In this document: positions 51,787 to 60,360 of the stretch, one piece after another
How positions within the stretch are numbered: position 1 is the stretch's first letter
Layout: every line of letters begins with the position of its first letter
Source: Streptomyces sp. NBC_01549
GTDB lineage: Bacteria; Actinomycetota; Actinomycetes; Streptomycetales; Streptomycetaceae
Assembly (NCBI RefSeq): GCF_026339955.1
Contig: NZ_JAPEPW010000007.1
Location: 1 to 64,000, forward strand
Length of the DNA: 64,000 bases
Direction: 5' to 3'
Notes under the pieces: model-generated
Database searches by the model: none
The model's input: the letters and a program-made list of their open reading frames with translations, nothing else
Told to the model about the DNA's origin: nothing
Position numbers and translations under genes: made by a program

Positions 51787-53301
51787 GTGCGTACAGGCAA
51801 GGAATACCTGGAAGCGCTGAACGACGGCCGCAAGGTGTGGGTGGGTGACGAACTCGTCGACAACGTGGCCACGCACCCGAAGACCCGGGCGTATGCCAGG
51901 AGCCTCGCGGCGTTCTACGACCTTCACCACCGCCCGGACCTCCAGGACGTCATGACGTTCGTGGACGAGGACGGCGTCCGGCGGTCCATGACCTGGTTCC
52001 AGCACCGCTCCAAGGAGGACCTGCTGCGCAAGCGGACCTACCTGGAGACGGTGCAGCGGGAACTCGGCGGCGGATCCATCCCGCGCACGCCGGATGTCAA
52101 CAACTACGTCCTGCTGACCTACGTCGACGACCCGGAGCCGTGGAGCAGCCAGTCCGTCGGGACCGACGGGAGGGACCTGACCGCGGGGATCCTCGACTTC
52201 TGGAACGTGGTGCGGGACGGTGACCTCAACGCGACGCCGGCCTTCGTCGACCCGCAGGCGAACCGCTCGCGCGATTCCGCCCAGGCCGAGTCCCCTGCCC
52301 TGCAGGTGGTCGGCACCTCGGACGAGGGCATCACCGTGCGGGGTGTGAAGGCGATCAGCACCGGCGCGGCCTTCGGGGACTGGATCCACATCGGCGTCTT
52401 CTACCGCCCCGGCATCATCGCGGAACAGATCATCTACGGGGCGGTGAAGCCCGACACCCCCGGCGTCACCATCATCTGCCGGGAGAGCAACGTCCGGGAC
52501 GGCGAGGAGGTGGAGCACCCGCTCGCCTCGCAGGGTGACGAGCTGGACAGCGTCATCGTGTTCGAGGACGTGCTCATCCCCTGGAACCGGGTCTTCCACA
52601 TCGGTAACCCCGAGCACGCGTCGCTGTACCCGCAGCGCGTCTTCGACTGGCTGCACTACCACTCGGCGATGCGTGCGATGGTGAAGGCCGAGCTGATGCT
52701 CGGTCTGGCCCTGCTCATCACCGAGCACATCGGCACCTACCAGCTGCCGCCGGTCCAGGCCCGGGTCGCCCGGTTCGCCGGCTTCCACCAGACACTCAAG
52801 GCGCATCTGATCGCTTCGGAGGACCAGGGGTTCTTCACCCCCGGTGGCATCTACAAGCCGAACGTCCTGATGTTCGACTTCGGGCGGGCGTACTACCTCG
52901 AGCACATCGCCGAGATGGCCCACGAGCTCATCGACCTGTCCGGTCGTGCCGCGCTCATCTTCCCCACCGAGGGCCAGTGGCAGCAGCCCGAACTGCGGCC
53001 GTGGCTGGAGGCACTGCAGACCGGACCGGTCGGCAGGCCCTACGAGCGGCTGAAGATCAGCCGGGTGATCCGCGACATGTTCCTGTCCGACTGGGGCGAC
53101 CGCATCACCACCTTCGAGAACTTCAACGGCACGCCCCTGCTGGCCATCCGTACCCTCACCATGAAGCGCGCCGAGATGTCCCCGAGCGGCAGCATGGCAG
53201 ACCTCGCGCGCAAGGTCTGCGGCATCGAGAACGTGAGCGACGACGGGGAGACCGCGTACAAGGCTCAGGCGGACTACGCCCGACGCCAGGACGCCAAGTA
53301 G
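51787..53301 (+). CDS. FADH2-dependent aromatic monooxygenase (HpaB/TcpA type)
   Basis: A 504-aa oxygenase of the 4-hydroxyphenylacetate 3-hydroxylase/chlorophenol monooxygenase family. The N-terminal domain has RTGKEYLEALNDGRKVWVGD and MTWFQHRSKEDLLRKRTYLE, then the acyl-CoA-dehydrogenase-like core and C-terminal helices (LELHxx-type KVCGIENVSDDGETAYKAQA). It hydroxylates a phenolic ring using FADH2 from a reductase. In this cluster the likely product is hydroxyquinol (1,2,4-benzenetriol), with resorcinol, 4-nitrophenol or a chlorophenol as substrate. The start is GTG 51787 after ggagaggagc. The reductase is at 55678. The substrate is inferred. Confidence 0.88.
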   Translation: MRTGKEYLEALNDGRKVWVGDELVDNVATHPKTRAYARSLAAFYDLHHRPDLQDVMTFVDEDGVRRSMTWFQHRSKEDLLRKRTYLETVQRELGGGSIPRTPDVNNYVLLTYVDDPEPWSSQSVGTDGRDLTAGILDFWNVVRDGDLNATPAFVDPQANRSRDSAQAESPALQVVGTSDEGITVRGVKAISTGAAFGDWIHIGVFYRPGIIAEQIIYGAVKPDTPGVTIICRESNVRDGEEVEHPLASQGDELDSVIVFEDVLIPWNRVFHIGNPEHASLYPQRVFDWLHYHSAMRAMVKAELMLGLALLITEHIGTYQLPPVQARVARFAGFHQTLKAHLIASEDQGFFTPGGIYKPNVLMFDFGRAYYLEHIAEMAHELIDLSGRAALIFPTEGQWQQPELRPWLEALQTGPVGRPYERLKISRVIRDMFLSDWGDRITTFENFNGTPLLAIRTLTMKRAEMSPSGSMADLARKVCGIENVSDDGETAYKAQADYARRQDAK

Positions 53302-53320
53302 CAGGATGCCAGGGCCCGGG

Positions 53321-55540
53321 TCAGAGCACGCCGCACTCCCGGGCCCTGGCGACCGCCTCGCTCCTGTCGTGCGCGTCGAGTTTGCGGAAGATCGCGCGTA
53401 CCTGTGTCTTGACGGTGTTGTGGGACACATAGAGCTCGGAGGCGATCTCACGCAGTGTCAGCGGACCGCACAGGGCGCGCAGCACCCGGCGCTCCCCCAG
53501 CGACAGGTCCTGGGGGCGGGGGGCGGCAGGCGGCACCACGGTGTCCTCGCCGGTCCGGCCGAGCAGGTCCGTCAGCACCCCGGGTGACTCGCACCGGGCC
53601 GCCGCCCGCTCGGCCGCCTCGCGGGCCTTTCGCGCCGCATCCGGGTTGCGGCGCGCACTCTCAACTCGCGACCGCGTGAAGTGGCACAAGGCCCGTATGT
53701 GGGGCTCGCCTCCGGTCCGGGACGAGCCCGCCAGCACCGCTTCCGCGGCGGCCAGAGCCCGTTCGGCCTCCTTCGCCTGTCCCTCTTCGAGGAGCAGGCC
53801 GGCCCGGCTGATGTAGGCGGGCACAGAGACGAAGTGCCCGCCCAGGCCGGCCGTCGCGACCGCGTCGAGGGCCTCGTCACTCAGGATGCGCGCCAGTTCG
53901 TGCCGTCCGGCCAGCAGCGCGCACACCGCCCGCGATCCCAGCGCGCGTACGAGCACCAGGCCGTGCCCGGCGGCATGCGCATCACGGGTCGCCTCGCCGA
54001 GCAGCGCCTCCGCCTCCTCGTAGCGGCCCGCCCACAGCAGAGCCGCACCGCGGGCCGTGCAGGCCAGGGCACGCCAGGACGTCAACGGCAGGGTGCCGGC
54101 AACGGCGGATTCGCCCAGCCGGCCGGCGGCCAGGACCTCCCCCTTCAGACAGCAGGCCATGGCCTGCGCGGCGGCTGCCGCATCGGACACCGTGCTGCCT
54201 TCGCCGACCGTCTCCGGTCCCGTCTGCCTGAGCTGGGCCACATCCAGCCAGCGCCGGGCCGTTTCCGGGGCGCCCCCGGAGAGAGCCGCCATCGCCGCCA
54301 CGACGCACAGTCGCGCGTCGACGGCGACCGTGCGGGGCGGCAGGAGGTCCAGCCAGTGCGCGACCTCCGCGCTACGTCCCGCCGAGATCGCCTTCTCCCA
54401 GCCGTCGAGAACCGACGCGACGGCCGCGGACTCGTCGCCGCCCAGCGTCCAGTGCCGTACGGCCGCGGTCGTCTCGCCCTGCCGGGAGTACCACTGGGCC
54501 GCCGACCGGTGCAGGGACACGACGGTGTCCGACCCTTCGGACCTGACGATGTCGGACAGCACCGAAGACAGTGCCCGGTGATGCCGGTACGCCGACGGAT
54601 CGGCGGCGACGGGCACGAGCAGCTGTACGGTCCGTGCGAGCTCGCGCAGCAGTACACCCGCCCGGTCCCCGACGAGGGCCTGGCACGGCCCGGTGCTCAG
54701 CTCGTCGAGCACACTGGTACGCAGCAGGAACTCGCGCTGTTCGGTGGTGAGCCGGTAGAGCACCTCGGTGGCCAGATACTCGGTGACCGCCTGCCTGCCG
54801 CGGGCCAGGTTCCCTTCCGTGTCGGCCTCGTTCGCCGAGCGGGCGAGGGCGCGCCCCATGATGCACAGCGCCGCCGCCCATCCCTGCGTGGCCTCGTACA
54901 GCGCGCTCGACGTGTCCGCGGCCGGAGCTGACCCGAGCAGATCGGTGAGTACTGTCTGTGCTTCCTCAGGGGTGAAGGCCAGGTCGTGCTGGTCGAGTTC
55001 GGCGGTCAGCCCCCGGGCGCGCAGGGTCGGAAGGGGGCTTCCGGGAATGTGCCGGGTCGACAGGACGACGCGGAAGCCGGCGGGAAGCCTTGTCAGGAAG
55101 TCCGCCAGGCTGCGCACCGCGTCGGCGTCCGTGATGGATTCCAGTCCGTCGAGGATCAGCGTGAGCGGCTTTTCTCCGCCCAGTCCGGCCGCCAGACTCG
55201 GCAGGATGTCCTCGAGCCATGCGTCGAGCGTCCACCCGTCGCTGTCGAGGCGGGTCGGCAGATCCGGTCGTGCGTGGTGCACCGCTCGCAGGATGCAGGT
55301 CCAGAGCCGGCCCGGGGCGTTGTCGTACGCGTCCAGGCTGAGCCAGGCGCACTCTCCACGAGCCGCCAGGCCTTGCGACCACTCGGTCAGGAGCACCGTT
55401 TTCCCGGCGCCGGCCGGCGCGGAGACCACCACCACGGGCTCGGTCGCCGCGTCGAGCCGACGCAGCAGACGCGGGCGGGTCAGCAGATGCGGAGGCTGGG
55501 CCGGAGGGTGCAGCTTGAATGTCGCAACGGAGCTGGTCAT
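53321..55540 (-). CDS. MalT-like LuxR regulator with NTPase domain
   Basis: A 739-aa regulator of the MalT/LAL type. The nucleotide-binding part (VVVVSAPAGAGKTVLLTEWS near residue 38; LTLILDGLESITDADAVRSL, then RVVLSTRHIPGSPLPTLRAR) is followed by helical repeats. The terminal HTH reads LSLGERRVLRALCGPLTLRE, IASELYVSHNTVKTQVRAIF, RKLDAHDRSEAVARA. The ATG at 55540 is preferred; ATG 55588 adds 16 residues. It ends 19 bp from the monooxygenase stop, which is convergent, and lies downstream of the reductase on the same strand, so it may be cotranscribed with it. It probably regulates the catabolic genes. Confidence 0.88.
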   Translation of the reverse strand: MTSSVATFKLHPPAQPPHLLTRPRLLRRLDAATEPVVVVSAPAGAGKTVLLTEWSQGLAARGECAWLSLDAYDNAPGRLWTCILRAVHHARPDLPTRLDSDGWTLDAWLEDILPSLAAGLGGEKPLTLILDGLESITDADAVRSLADFLTRLPAGFRVVLSTRHIPGSPLPTLRARGLTAELDQHDLAFTPEEAQTVLTDLLGSAPAADTSSALYEATQGWAAALCIMGRALARSANEADTEGNLARGRQAVTEYLATEVLYRLTTEQREFLLRTSVLDELSTGPCQALVGDRAGVLLRELARTVQLLVPVAADPSAYRHHRALSSVLSDIVRSEGSDTVVSLHRSAAQWYSRQGETTAAVRHWTLGGDESAAVASVLDGWEKAISAGRSAEVAHWLDLLPPRTVAVDARLCVVAAMAALSGGAPETARRWLDVAQLRQTGPETVGEGSTVSDAAAAAQAMACCLKGEVLAAGRLGESAVAGTLPLTSWRALACTARGAALLWAGRYEEAEALLGEATRDAHAAGHGLVLVRALGSRAVCALLAGRHELARILSDEALDAVATAGLGGHFVSVPAYISRAGLLLEEGQAKEAERALAAAEAVLAGSSRTGGEPHIRALCHFTRSRVESARRNPDAARKAREAAERAAARCESPGVLTDLLGRTGEDTVVPPAAPRPQDLSLGERRVLRALCGPLTLREIASELYVSHNTVKTQVRAIFRKLDAHDRSEAVARARECGVL

Positions 55541-55677
55541 GGCACTTTCCGTCGAGTCGTCGGGACGGGCGGAGCCCCCGACACCCATGGCTCGCCTCGT
55601 AGGAGCCGGACATCGGGGGCGGTGGCGGCCCGGTCACGGGCGCCGTAGCGGCCTCCGCCGGACCGCTGCCACCAGGA

Positions 55678-56166
55678 CTAGCGCGAAGCCCTGAGCGCGC
55701 CGAAGCCGCCCGCGAAGTGGAGCAGCGGACGGGAGTCCGCCTTGTGTTCGCAGTAGCGGACCTCACCCACGAAGATGGTGTGATCGCCGCCGGGGAGCGC
55801 CTCGGCGACGTCACACACGACAGCCGCGATGGCGTCCTTCAGCACCGGCACGCCGTGGTCGTCGATGGTCTCGACGCCCGCGAACTTGTCCGCCTTCGAG
55901 GCGGCGAAGTGCCGTGCCAGGTGCTCGCTGTCCTCGCCGAGGACGTTCACGGCGAATCGGCCGTGTTCCGCGATCGCGGTCCGTGTGTACAGGTGGTTGC
56001 TGATACACACGAGCAGCTGGAGCGGGTCCAGGGAGAGGGCGGACACGGCGCTCGCCGTCATGCCGATGGGCGTGCTTCCAGAGCGCGTGGTGATCACGCT
56101 GACACCCGTGGCGAGCCGGCTCATCGTGGCTCGGAAATCGACTGGCGTGTGAAGGGTTTCAGTCAT
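55678..56166 (-). CDS. Flavin reductase, partner of the monooxygenase
   Basis: A 162-aa flavin reductase-like protein of the HpaC type: FRATMSRLATGVSVITTRSG, PIGMTASAVSALSLDPLQLL (FMN-binding), NHLYTRTAIAEHGRFAVNVL, and GDHTIFVGEVRYCEHKADSR. It reduces FAD or FMN with NAD(P)H and passes it to the oxygenase. The ATG at 56166 follows acggaggtactccg. It lies 137 bp upstream of the regulator and follows the dioxygenase gene with a 342-bp gap. Pairing with the oxygenase at 51787 is inferred from the family and the cluster. Confidence 0.9.
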   Translation of the reverse strand: MTETLHTPVDFRATMSRLATGVSVITTRSGSTPIGMTASAVSALSLDPLQLLVCISNHLYTRTAIAEHGRFAVNVLGEDSEHLARHFAASKADKFAGVETIDDHGVPVLKDAIAAVVCDVAEALPGGDHTIFVGEVRYCEHKADSRPLLHFAGGFGALRASR

Positions 56167-56508
56167 CGGAGTACCTCCGTGAAGTCGGGGAGAACTTCGG
56201 CCTGTCGCGCAGGACACTGGGTGAACTCACCGTGCCGCTGGGTGCGTTGGCGGGCATGTCGTTCGAGCTGGGCAAGAAGGCGGGGCGGCTGCCCCATGAC
56301 GTACGCGAGGTCAACGCCCGCGTGGCGGACGGATCGCGCTTCGCCGAGTCCAAGGCGGAGTTGCACGCCGGCCCCGTACCCGGGGCTCGACCGCACCAGT
56401 GCCGTGCTGGGCCCCTGGTGCCTGTGCCGAAGCGTGCAACGCCGCCTGTTGATGCCGGAGGAATCGCGTCCTACCCCGGACCGACTGCGCGTGCGGCGCC
56501 AGTCACCC
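56167..56508. other. Gap between dioxygenase and flavin reductase genes
   Basis: On the plus strand a coding-like stretch reads GELTVPLGALAGMSFELGKK and PHDVREVNARVADGSRFAES without a clear start or end; it could be a displaced gene fragment. No other feature is visible. Confidence 0.35.
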
Positions 56509-57378
56509 TCATTGCGCGGGGAGGGATTCGAGGACGAAGGTGTGACGCAGCAGGGTGTAGGGCACGTCGGTCAGTCCGCGGCAGGGCCCGGCGTCGGCCT
56601 CGTAGGTGTCATAGGACTCGACCAGCGACTCCTTGACCCCGAACACCGGGTCGGAGTCCAGGTACGGGTCGTCCGAAGGGAACAGCATGCTGGTCACGCG
56701 CTGGAATCCCGGAGCGTCGATCAGCAGGTGCACATGGGCGGGACGCATGGGCGACCTGCTGGTCGCGGTCAGGAGTTCGCCGACCGGGCCGTCACCGGGG
56801 ATCGGGTAGCTGGAGGGGCGAATGGACCGGAAGCTGAAGTGTCCCCTCTCGTCGGTCCTGAACAGCGCGCGCATGGCCGGGTCGACCTGCCCGGGCACAT
56901 CCACGTCGTAATGGCCCTCCGCGTCACTGTGCCAGACATCGACCCCGGCGCCGGTCACCGGTGCTCCCTCACTGTTCACGACCCGTCCCTCGAAGAACAG
57001 CGGGGTGCCGGGCAGACCTTCGGAGATGTCGGCGGCGTCGGCGTGCTGCGGCCTGTCCTCCCTGAAGAAGGGGCCCAGGACGCTGTTCTGTGTGGCATTG
57101 GCGGGGCGTCGGTTGTTCAGGGCGTCGACCAGCATGGTGACGCCCAGCACGTCGGACAGCAGGATGAACTCCTGGCGCGTCGGCGTGCACGTCTGCCCGG
57201 TGCGTGTCAGGAAGTCCACTCCCTGCGCCCACTCCTCCTCCGTCAGTTCGACATCGCGGACGAAGGCGTGGAGGTGCCGTACCAGTGATTCCAGGATCTC
57301 CGCGACGCGGGCATCCTTGGTGTCCCGCATGGTCGAGATCACGGCATCGGTGATGGTGTCGCTGGTCAGATCACGCAT
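56509..57378 (-). CDS. Hydroxyquinol 1,2-dioxygenase
   Basis: A 289-aa intradiol ring-cleavage dioxygenase, the usual length of the hydroxyquinol group. The N-terminal helical dimerisation domain (VAEILESLVRHLHAFVRDVE) precedes the catalytic domain. Iron ligands and neighbours are in VWHSDAEGHYDVD (first Tyr), RPSSYPIPGDGPVGELL (second Tyr) and RPAHVHLLIDAPGF (two His). ATG at 57378. It cleaves hydroxyquinol to maleylacetate, the substrate of the enzyme encoded by the gene 70 bp upstream. Assignment to hydroxyquinol rather than catechol rests on length and on the neighbouring maleylacetate reductase. Confidence 0.9.
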   Translation of the reverse strand: MRDLTSDTITDAVISTMRDTKDARVAEILESLVRHLHAFVRDVELTEEEWAQGVDFLTRTGQTCTPTRQEFILLSDVLGVTMLVDALNNRRPANATQNSVLGPFFREDRPQHADAADISEGLPGTPLFFEGRVVNSEGAPVTGAGVDVWHSDAEGHYDVDVPGQVDPAMRALFRTDERGHFSFRSIRPSSYPIPGDGPVGELLTATSRSPMRPAHVHLLIDAPGFQRVTSMLFPSDDPYLDSDPVFGVKESLVESYDTYEADAGPCRGLTDVPYTLLRHTFVLESLPAQ

Positions 57379-57448
57379 GGCGCGCTCCCTTGGTCATTGA
57401 GTGTTCGATGACGGAGTCGGTCCGGGTGTGTGCGTTGCCCGGTGACGT

Positions 57449-58504
57449 TCACGGTGTCTCCCCGGCCCAGGCGCGGGTCAAGAGGGCGTGGACAGCTGTC
57501 CGGTCCACTGGACGCGGATTCCAGTAGCCGTCCCGCACGATGAGTTCGGCCGCCTGCTCGATCCCCGACTCGGGCATGCCGAGGTCCCGTAGTGCCCTGG
57601 GGGCGCCGAGCCTGCCGGCGAAGTCGAAGAGACCGCTCGCGGCGTCGTTCCCCGGCAGCGCCTGCGCGATGCGTGCCATGGCTTCGGGGGCGGCCGGCCC
57701 GTTGTAGGCGACCGCATGCGGCAGGACGACCGTGTGGGTTTCGGCGTGCGGAAGCCCGAAGGTGCCGCCCAGTACGTGGCACACCTTGTGATGCAGGGCC
57801 ATGCCCACCGTGCCCAGGCAGGTGCCCGCCAGCCACGCCCCGTACAACGCGTCCGCGCGCGCCTCGCCGTCGTCCGGACGTCGCGCGATGACCGGAAGGG
57901 ACCGGGTGAGGGAATCGAGCGCTTCACCGGCCATCAGGAAGGCGACCGGGTCCCGGTCCTGTGCGTAGAGGGCCTCCACGGCGTGCGCCATCGCGTTGAT
58001 GCCGCTGACCACCGATATCGCCGCCGGGAGGGTGAGCGTCAGGTCGACGTCGTACACCACCGTCTTGAGCAGCACTTCCGGCAGTCGCCGGGTCGTCTTC
58101 CTGTGGCCTTCGGTCTCGCCGAGGATCGGCGTCATCTCCGAGCCGGCATAGGTGGTGGGCAGCGCCAGCTGTGGAAGGCCGGTCCGCGCGGCGATCGCCT
58201 TGCCGAGGCCGATGGTCGATCCACCACCGATGGCGAGCACGGAGTCCGCTCCCACGGATCCGGCGTACGCGACCGCCTTCTCCGTGACCTCGACAGGGGT
58301 GTGCGGGGCCGCTTCGGCGAAAGTTCCCACGGCTGCCGCACCCAGCAGGTCGCGCGTCTGCGCTGTCTGGTCCGCCTGATCAGGTGTGCACAGGAGGAGC
58401 ACCCGACGGCATCCGAGAGCATCGGCCTCTTCGGGGATACGGCTGCGCGTACCGCTGCCGAAGACCACCTTGGTGATCTGTCCCCGATGCACGAATGTCT
58501 TCAT
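57449..58504 (-). CDS. Maleylacetate reductase 1
   Basis: A 351-aa iron-containing alcohol-dehydrogenase-type reductase. The N-terminal Rossmann part has KVVFGSGTRSRIPEEADALG and VLAIGGGSTIGLGKAIAART (NAD(P) binding); LPTTYAGSEMTPILGETEGH and GINAMAHAVEALYA contain residues of the active site, with metal-type His in MALHHKVCHVLGGTFGLPHA. It reduces maleylacetate to 3-oxoadipate. The ATG at 58504 is the start. It is the first gene of the minus-strand catabolic operon; the region upstream to the CoA-transferase genes has a direct repeat (58745-58783). A second copy is at 63015. Confidence 0.92.
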   Translation of the reverse strand: MKTFVHRGQITKVVFGSGTRSRIPEEADALGCRRVLLLCTPDQADQTAQTRDLLGAAAVGTFAEAAPHTPVEVTEKAVAYAGSVGADSVLAIGGGSTIGLGKAIAARTGLPQLALPTTYAGSEMTPILGETEGHRKTTRRLPEVLLKTVVYDVDLTLTLPAAISVVSGINAMAHAVEALYAQDRDPVAFLMAGEALDSLTRSLPVIARRPDDGEARADALYGAWLAGTCLGTVGMALHHKVCHVLGGTFGLPHAETHTVVLPHAVAYNGPAAPEAMARIAQALPGNDAASGLFDFAGRLGAPRALRDLGMPESGIEQAAELIVRDGYWNPRPVDRTAVHALLTRAWAGETP

Positions 58505-58744
58505 GAGAATTTCCCCGGTCCTGCCGTTTCTCCGCTGTTGGAACGAAGCCTCGATACTCGGATGATGCGCGTCAACGGAATCCGTGAGTGATAACGAGGA
58601 TCGGCGCGGGAATACCTTGTTCGCACGACGCACACCGACAGAGCGGCATAGAGATCGCCTGCGATATCACTCATCTGCGGGATGCCGACGGATGCCGGGG
58701 CGTTGGAGTGTGGACTCAGGTGTCAGCCAGGTGAGACACGACGA

Positions 58745-58783
58745 GACGGACGTGTCTGCGGGACGCGACGGACGTGTCTGCGG
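58745..58783. promoter_or_regulatory. 17-bp direct repeats, 22-bp period
   Basis: gacggacgtgtctgcgg occurs perfectly at 58745-58761 and 58767-58783, so corresponding bases lie 22 bp (two helical turns) apart on one face of the DNA. The site is in the 430-bp region between the divergent maleylacetate reductase and CoA-transferase genes. It is a good candidate operator for one of the three regulators of the cluster. Inverted arms cgtaacg (58832-58838) / cgttacg (58879-58885) flank an AT-rich stretch closer to the CoA-transferase start. Confidence 0.7.
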
Positions 58784-58934
58784 CGGAGCCACTCCCGCAA
58801 CACCCGTAGCACCCACAACGCCCGCAACAGGCGTAACGCCCACAAAATATTAAAGAACCCGCCGAATTCTTGACATTGCGTTACGGAAACAGCGTCCGAT
58901 GGGTCCACATTGGCGAGAGGCAGAGTAAATAAAG

Positions 58935-59716
58935 ATGGATAAAGTGGTCGCCACGGCCTTGGATGCGGTGTCGGATGTGCCGGAGGGTGCGTCGTTGGCG
59001 GTGGGCGGGTTCGGGTTGAGCGGTGTGCCGAACGTGCTGATCCAGGCGTTGTTCGAGCGGGGGGTGTCGGGGCTGTCGGTCGTCTCGAACAACTGCGGGG
59101 CGATGGAGTCGGGTCTGGCGGTGCTGCTGGCGGCGGGCCGGATCGGGCGGGTGACGGGCTCCTACATCGGGGCGAACAAGGAGTTCGCGCGGCAGTATCT
59201 GGCCGGTGAGCTGGAGGTGGAGCTGATCCCGCAGGGCACGCTCGCGGAGCGGTTGCGGGCGGGCGGCGCCGGGATCCCGGCGTTCTACACCCCGGCGGGG
59301 GTGGGCACCCAGGTCGCGGACGGCGGGCTGCCCTGGCGCTACGACGGCTCCGGGGGGTCGCGCTCGCGTCACCGCCGAAGGAGGTACGCGGCTTCGACGG
59401 CACCGAGTACGTACTGGAGCGCGGCATCCGCACCGACTTCGCGCTGGTGCGGGCCGCGAAGGGCGACCGGCACGGCAACCTCGTCTTCAACAAGTCGACC
59501 CGGAACTTCAACCCCCTCGCCGCGATGGCCGGGCGGGTGACGATCGCCGAGGTGGAGGAGCTGGTCGAGCCCGGCGCGATCGATCCGGACGCGGTGCATC
59601 TGCCGGGGATCTTCGTACAGCGGGTGGTGGCTCTCACGCCGGAACAGGCAGCAGACAAGAAGATCGAGCAGCGCACGGTGTCCGTGCCTGCGGCACGAGG
59701 GTCGGCGAACGGCTGA
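58935..59716 (+). pseudogene. pcaI: 3-oxoadipate CoA-transferase subunit A, frameshifted
   Basis: Reading begins at ATG 58935 with the CoA-transferase I alpha signature SLAVGGFGLSGVPNVLIQAL, NNCGAMESGLAVLLAAGRIG and GSYIGANKEFARQYLAGEL, and GIPAFYTPAGVGTQVADGG. At the run of six G (59352-59357) the frame breaks; the remaining 120 codons are one base back (VALASPPKEVRGFDGTEYVL, ERGIRTDFALVRAAKGDRHG, VEELVEPGAIDPDAVHLPGI) and end at 59716. The total is one base short of 261 codons, so a seventh G would restore it. The next gene overlaps the stop by one base. Mutation, sequencing error or ribosomal/polymerase slippage are all possible. Confidence 0.85.
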
Positions 59717-60360
59717 TGGCCTGGAGCCGTGAGGAGATGGCCGCCCGGGCCGCGCGGGAGCTGGAGAACGGCCAGTACGTCAATCTCGGCATCGGGCTGC
59801 CGACGCTGATCCCCAACCATCTGTCCGAGGGCGTGGAAGTGGTCCTGGAGTCGGAGAACGGGATCTTGGGCACCGGCCCGTATCCCACCGAGGAGCAGGT
59901 CGATCCGGACCTCATCAACGCCGGCAAGGAGACCGTGACGGTCCTGCCGGGCGCCTCCTTCTTCGACTCGGCGCTGTCGTTCTCGATGATCCGCGGCGGC
60001 CACATCGACGTGGCGGTGCTGGGTGCGATGCAGGTCTCCGCGCAGGGGGACCTGGCGAACTGGGCGATCCCGGGCAAGATGATCACGGGAATCGGCGGTG
60101 CGATGGACCTCGTGCACGGCGCCCGTACGGTCATCGTCGTGATGGCGCACACCGCCAAGGACGGCTCACCGAAAATCCTCACCGAGTGCGTGCTGCCGCT
60201 GACCGGGAAGCGTTGCGTGAACCGGATCATCACCGACCTCGGCGTCCTGGACATCACCGACGAGGGCCTGGTGCTGGTCGAGTGCGCACCGGGCGTCGGC
60301 GTCGAGGAGATCATCGCCAAGACCGATGCCAAGCTGACCGTCGCGGAGGGCCTGAAGTGA
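59716..60360 (+). CDS. pcaJ: 3-oxoadipate CoA-transferase subunit B
   Basis: A 214-aa CoA-transferase I beta subunit, the usual length. LENGQYVNLGIGLPTLIPNH begins the fold, and the catalytic Glu lies in VVLESENGILGTGP near residue 51. Other landmarks are ASFFDSALSFSMIRGGHIDV, GAMQVSAQGDLANWAIPGK and GIGGAMDLVHGA. With PcaI it transfers CoA from succinyl-CoA to 3-oxoadipate. The ATG at 59716 overlaps the upstream stop by one base, and its own stop overlaps the thiolase start (GTGA), so translation is coupled through the three genes. Confidence 0.93.
   Translation: MAWSREEMAARAARELENGQYVNLGIGLPTLIPNHLSEGVEVVLESENGILGTGPYPTEEQVDPDLINAGKETVTVLPGASFFDSALSFSMIRGGHIDVAVLGAMQVSAQGDLANWAIPGKMITGIGGAMDLVHGARTVIVVMAHTAKDGSPKILTECVLPLTGKRCVNRIITDLGVLDITDEGLVLVECAPGVGVEEIIAKTDAKLTVAEGLK

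Noticed and set aside
51724..53451. Long minus-strand frame opposite the monooxygenase gene
   Set aside because: It is an antisense shadow; its sequence has no domain and the plus-strand protein is a clear HpaB-type oxygenase.
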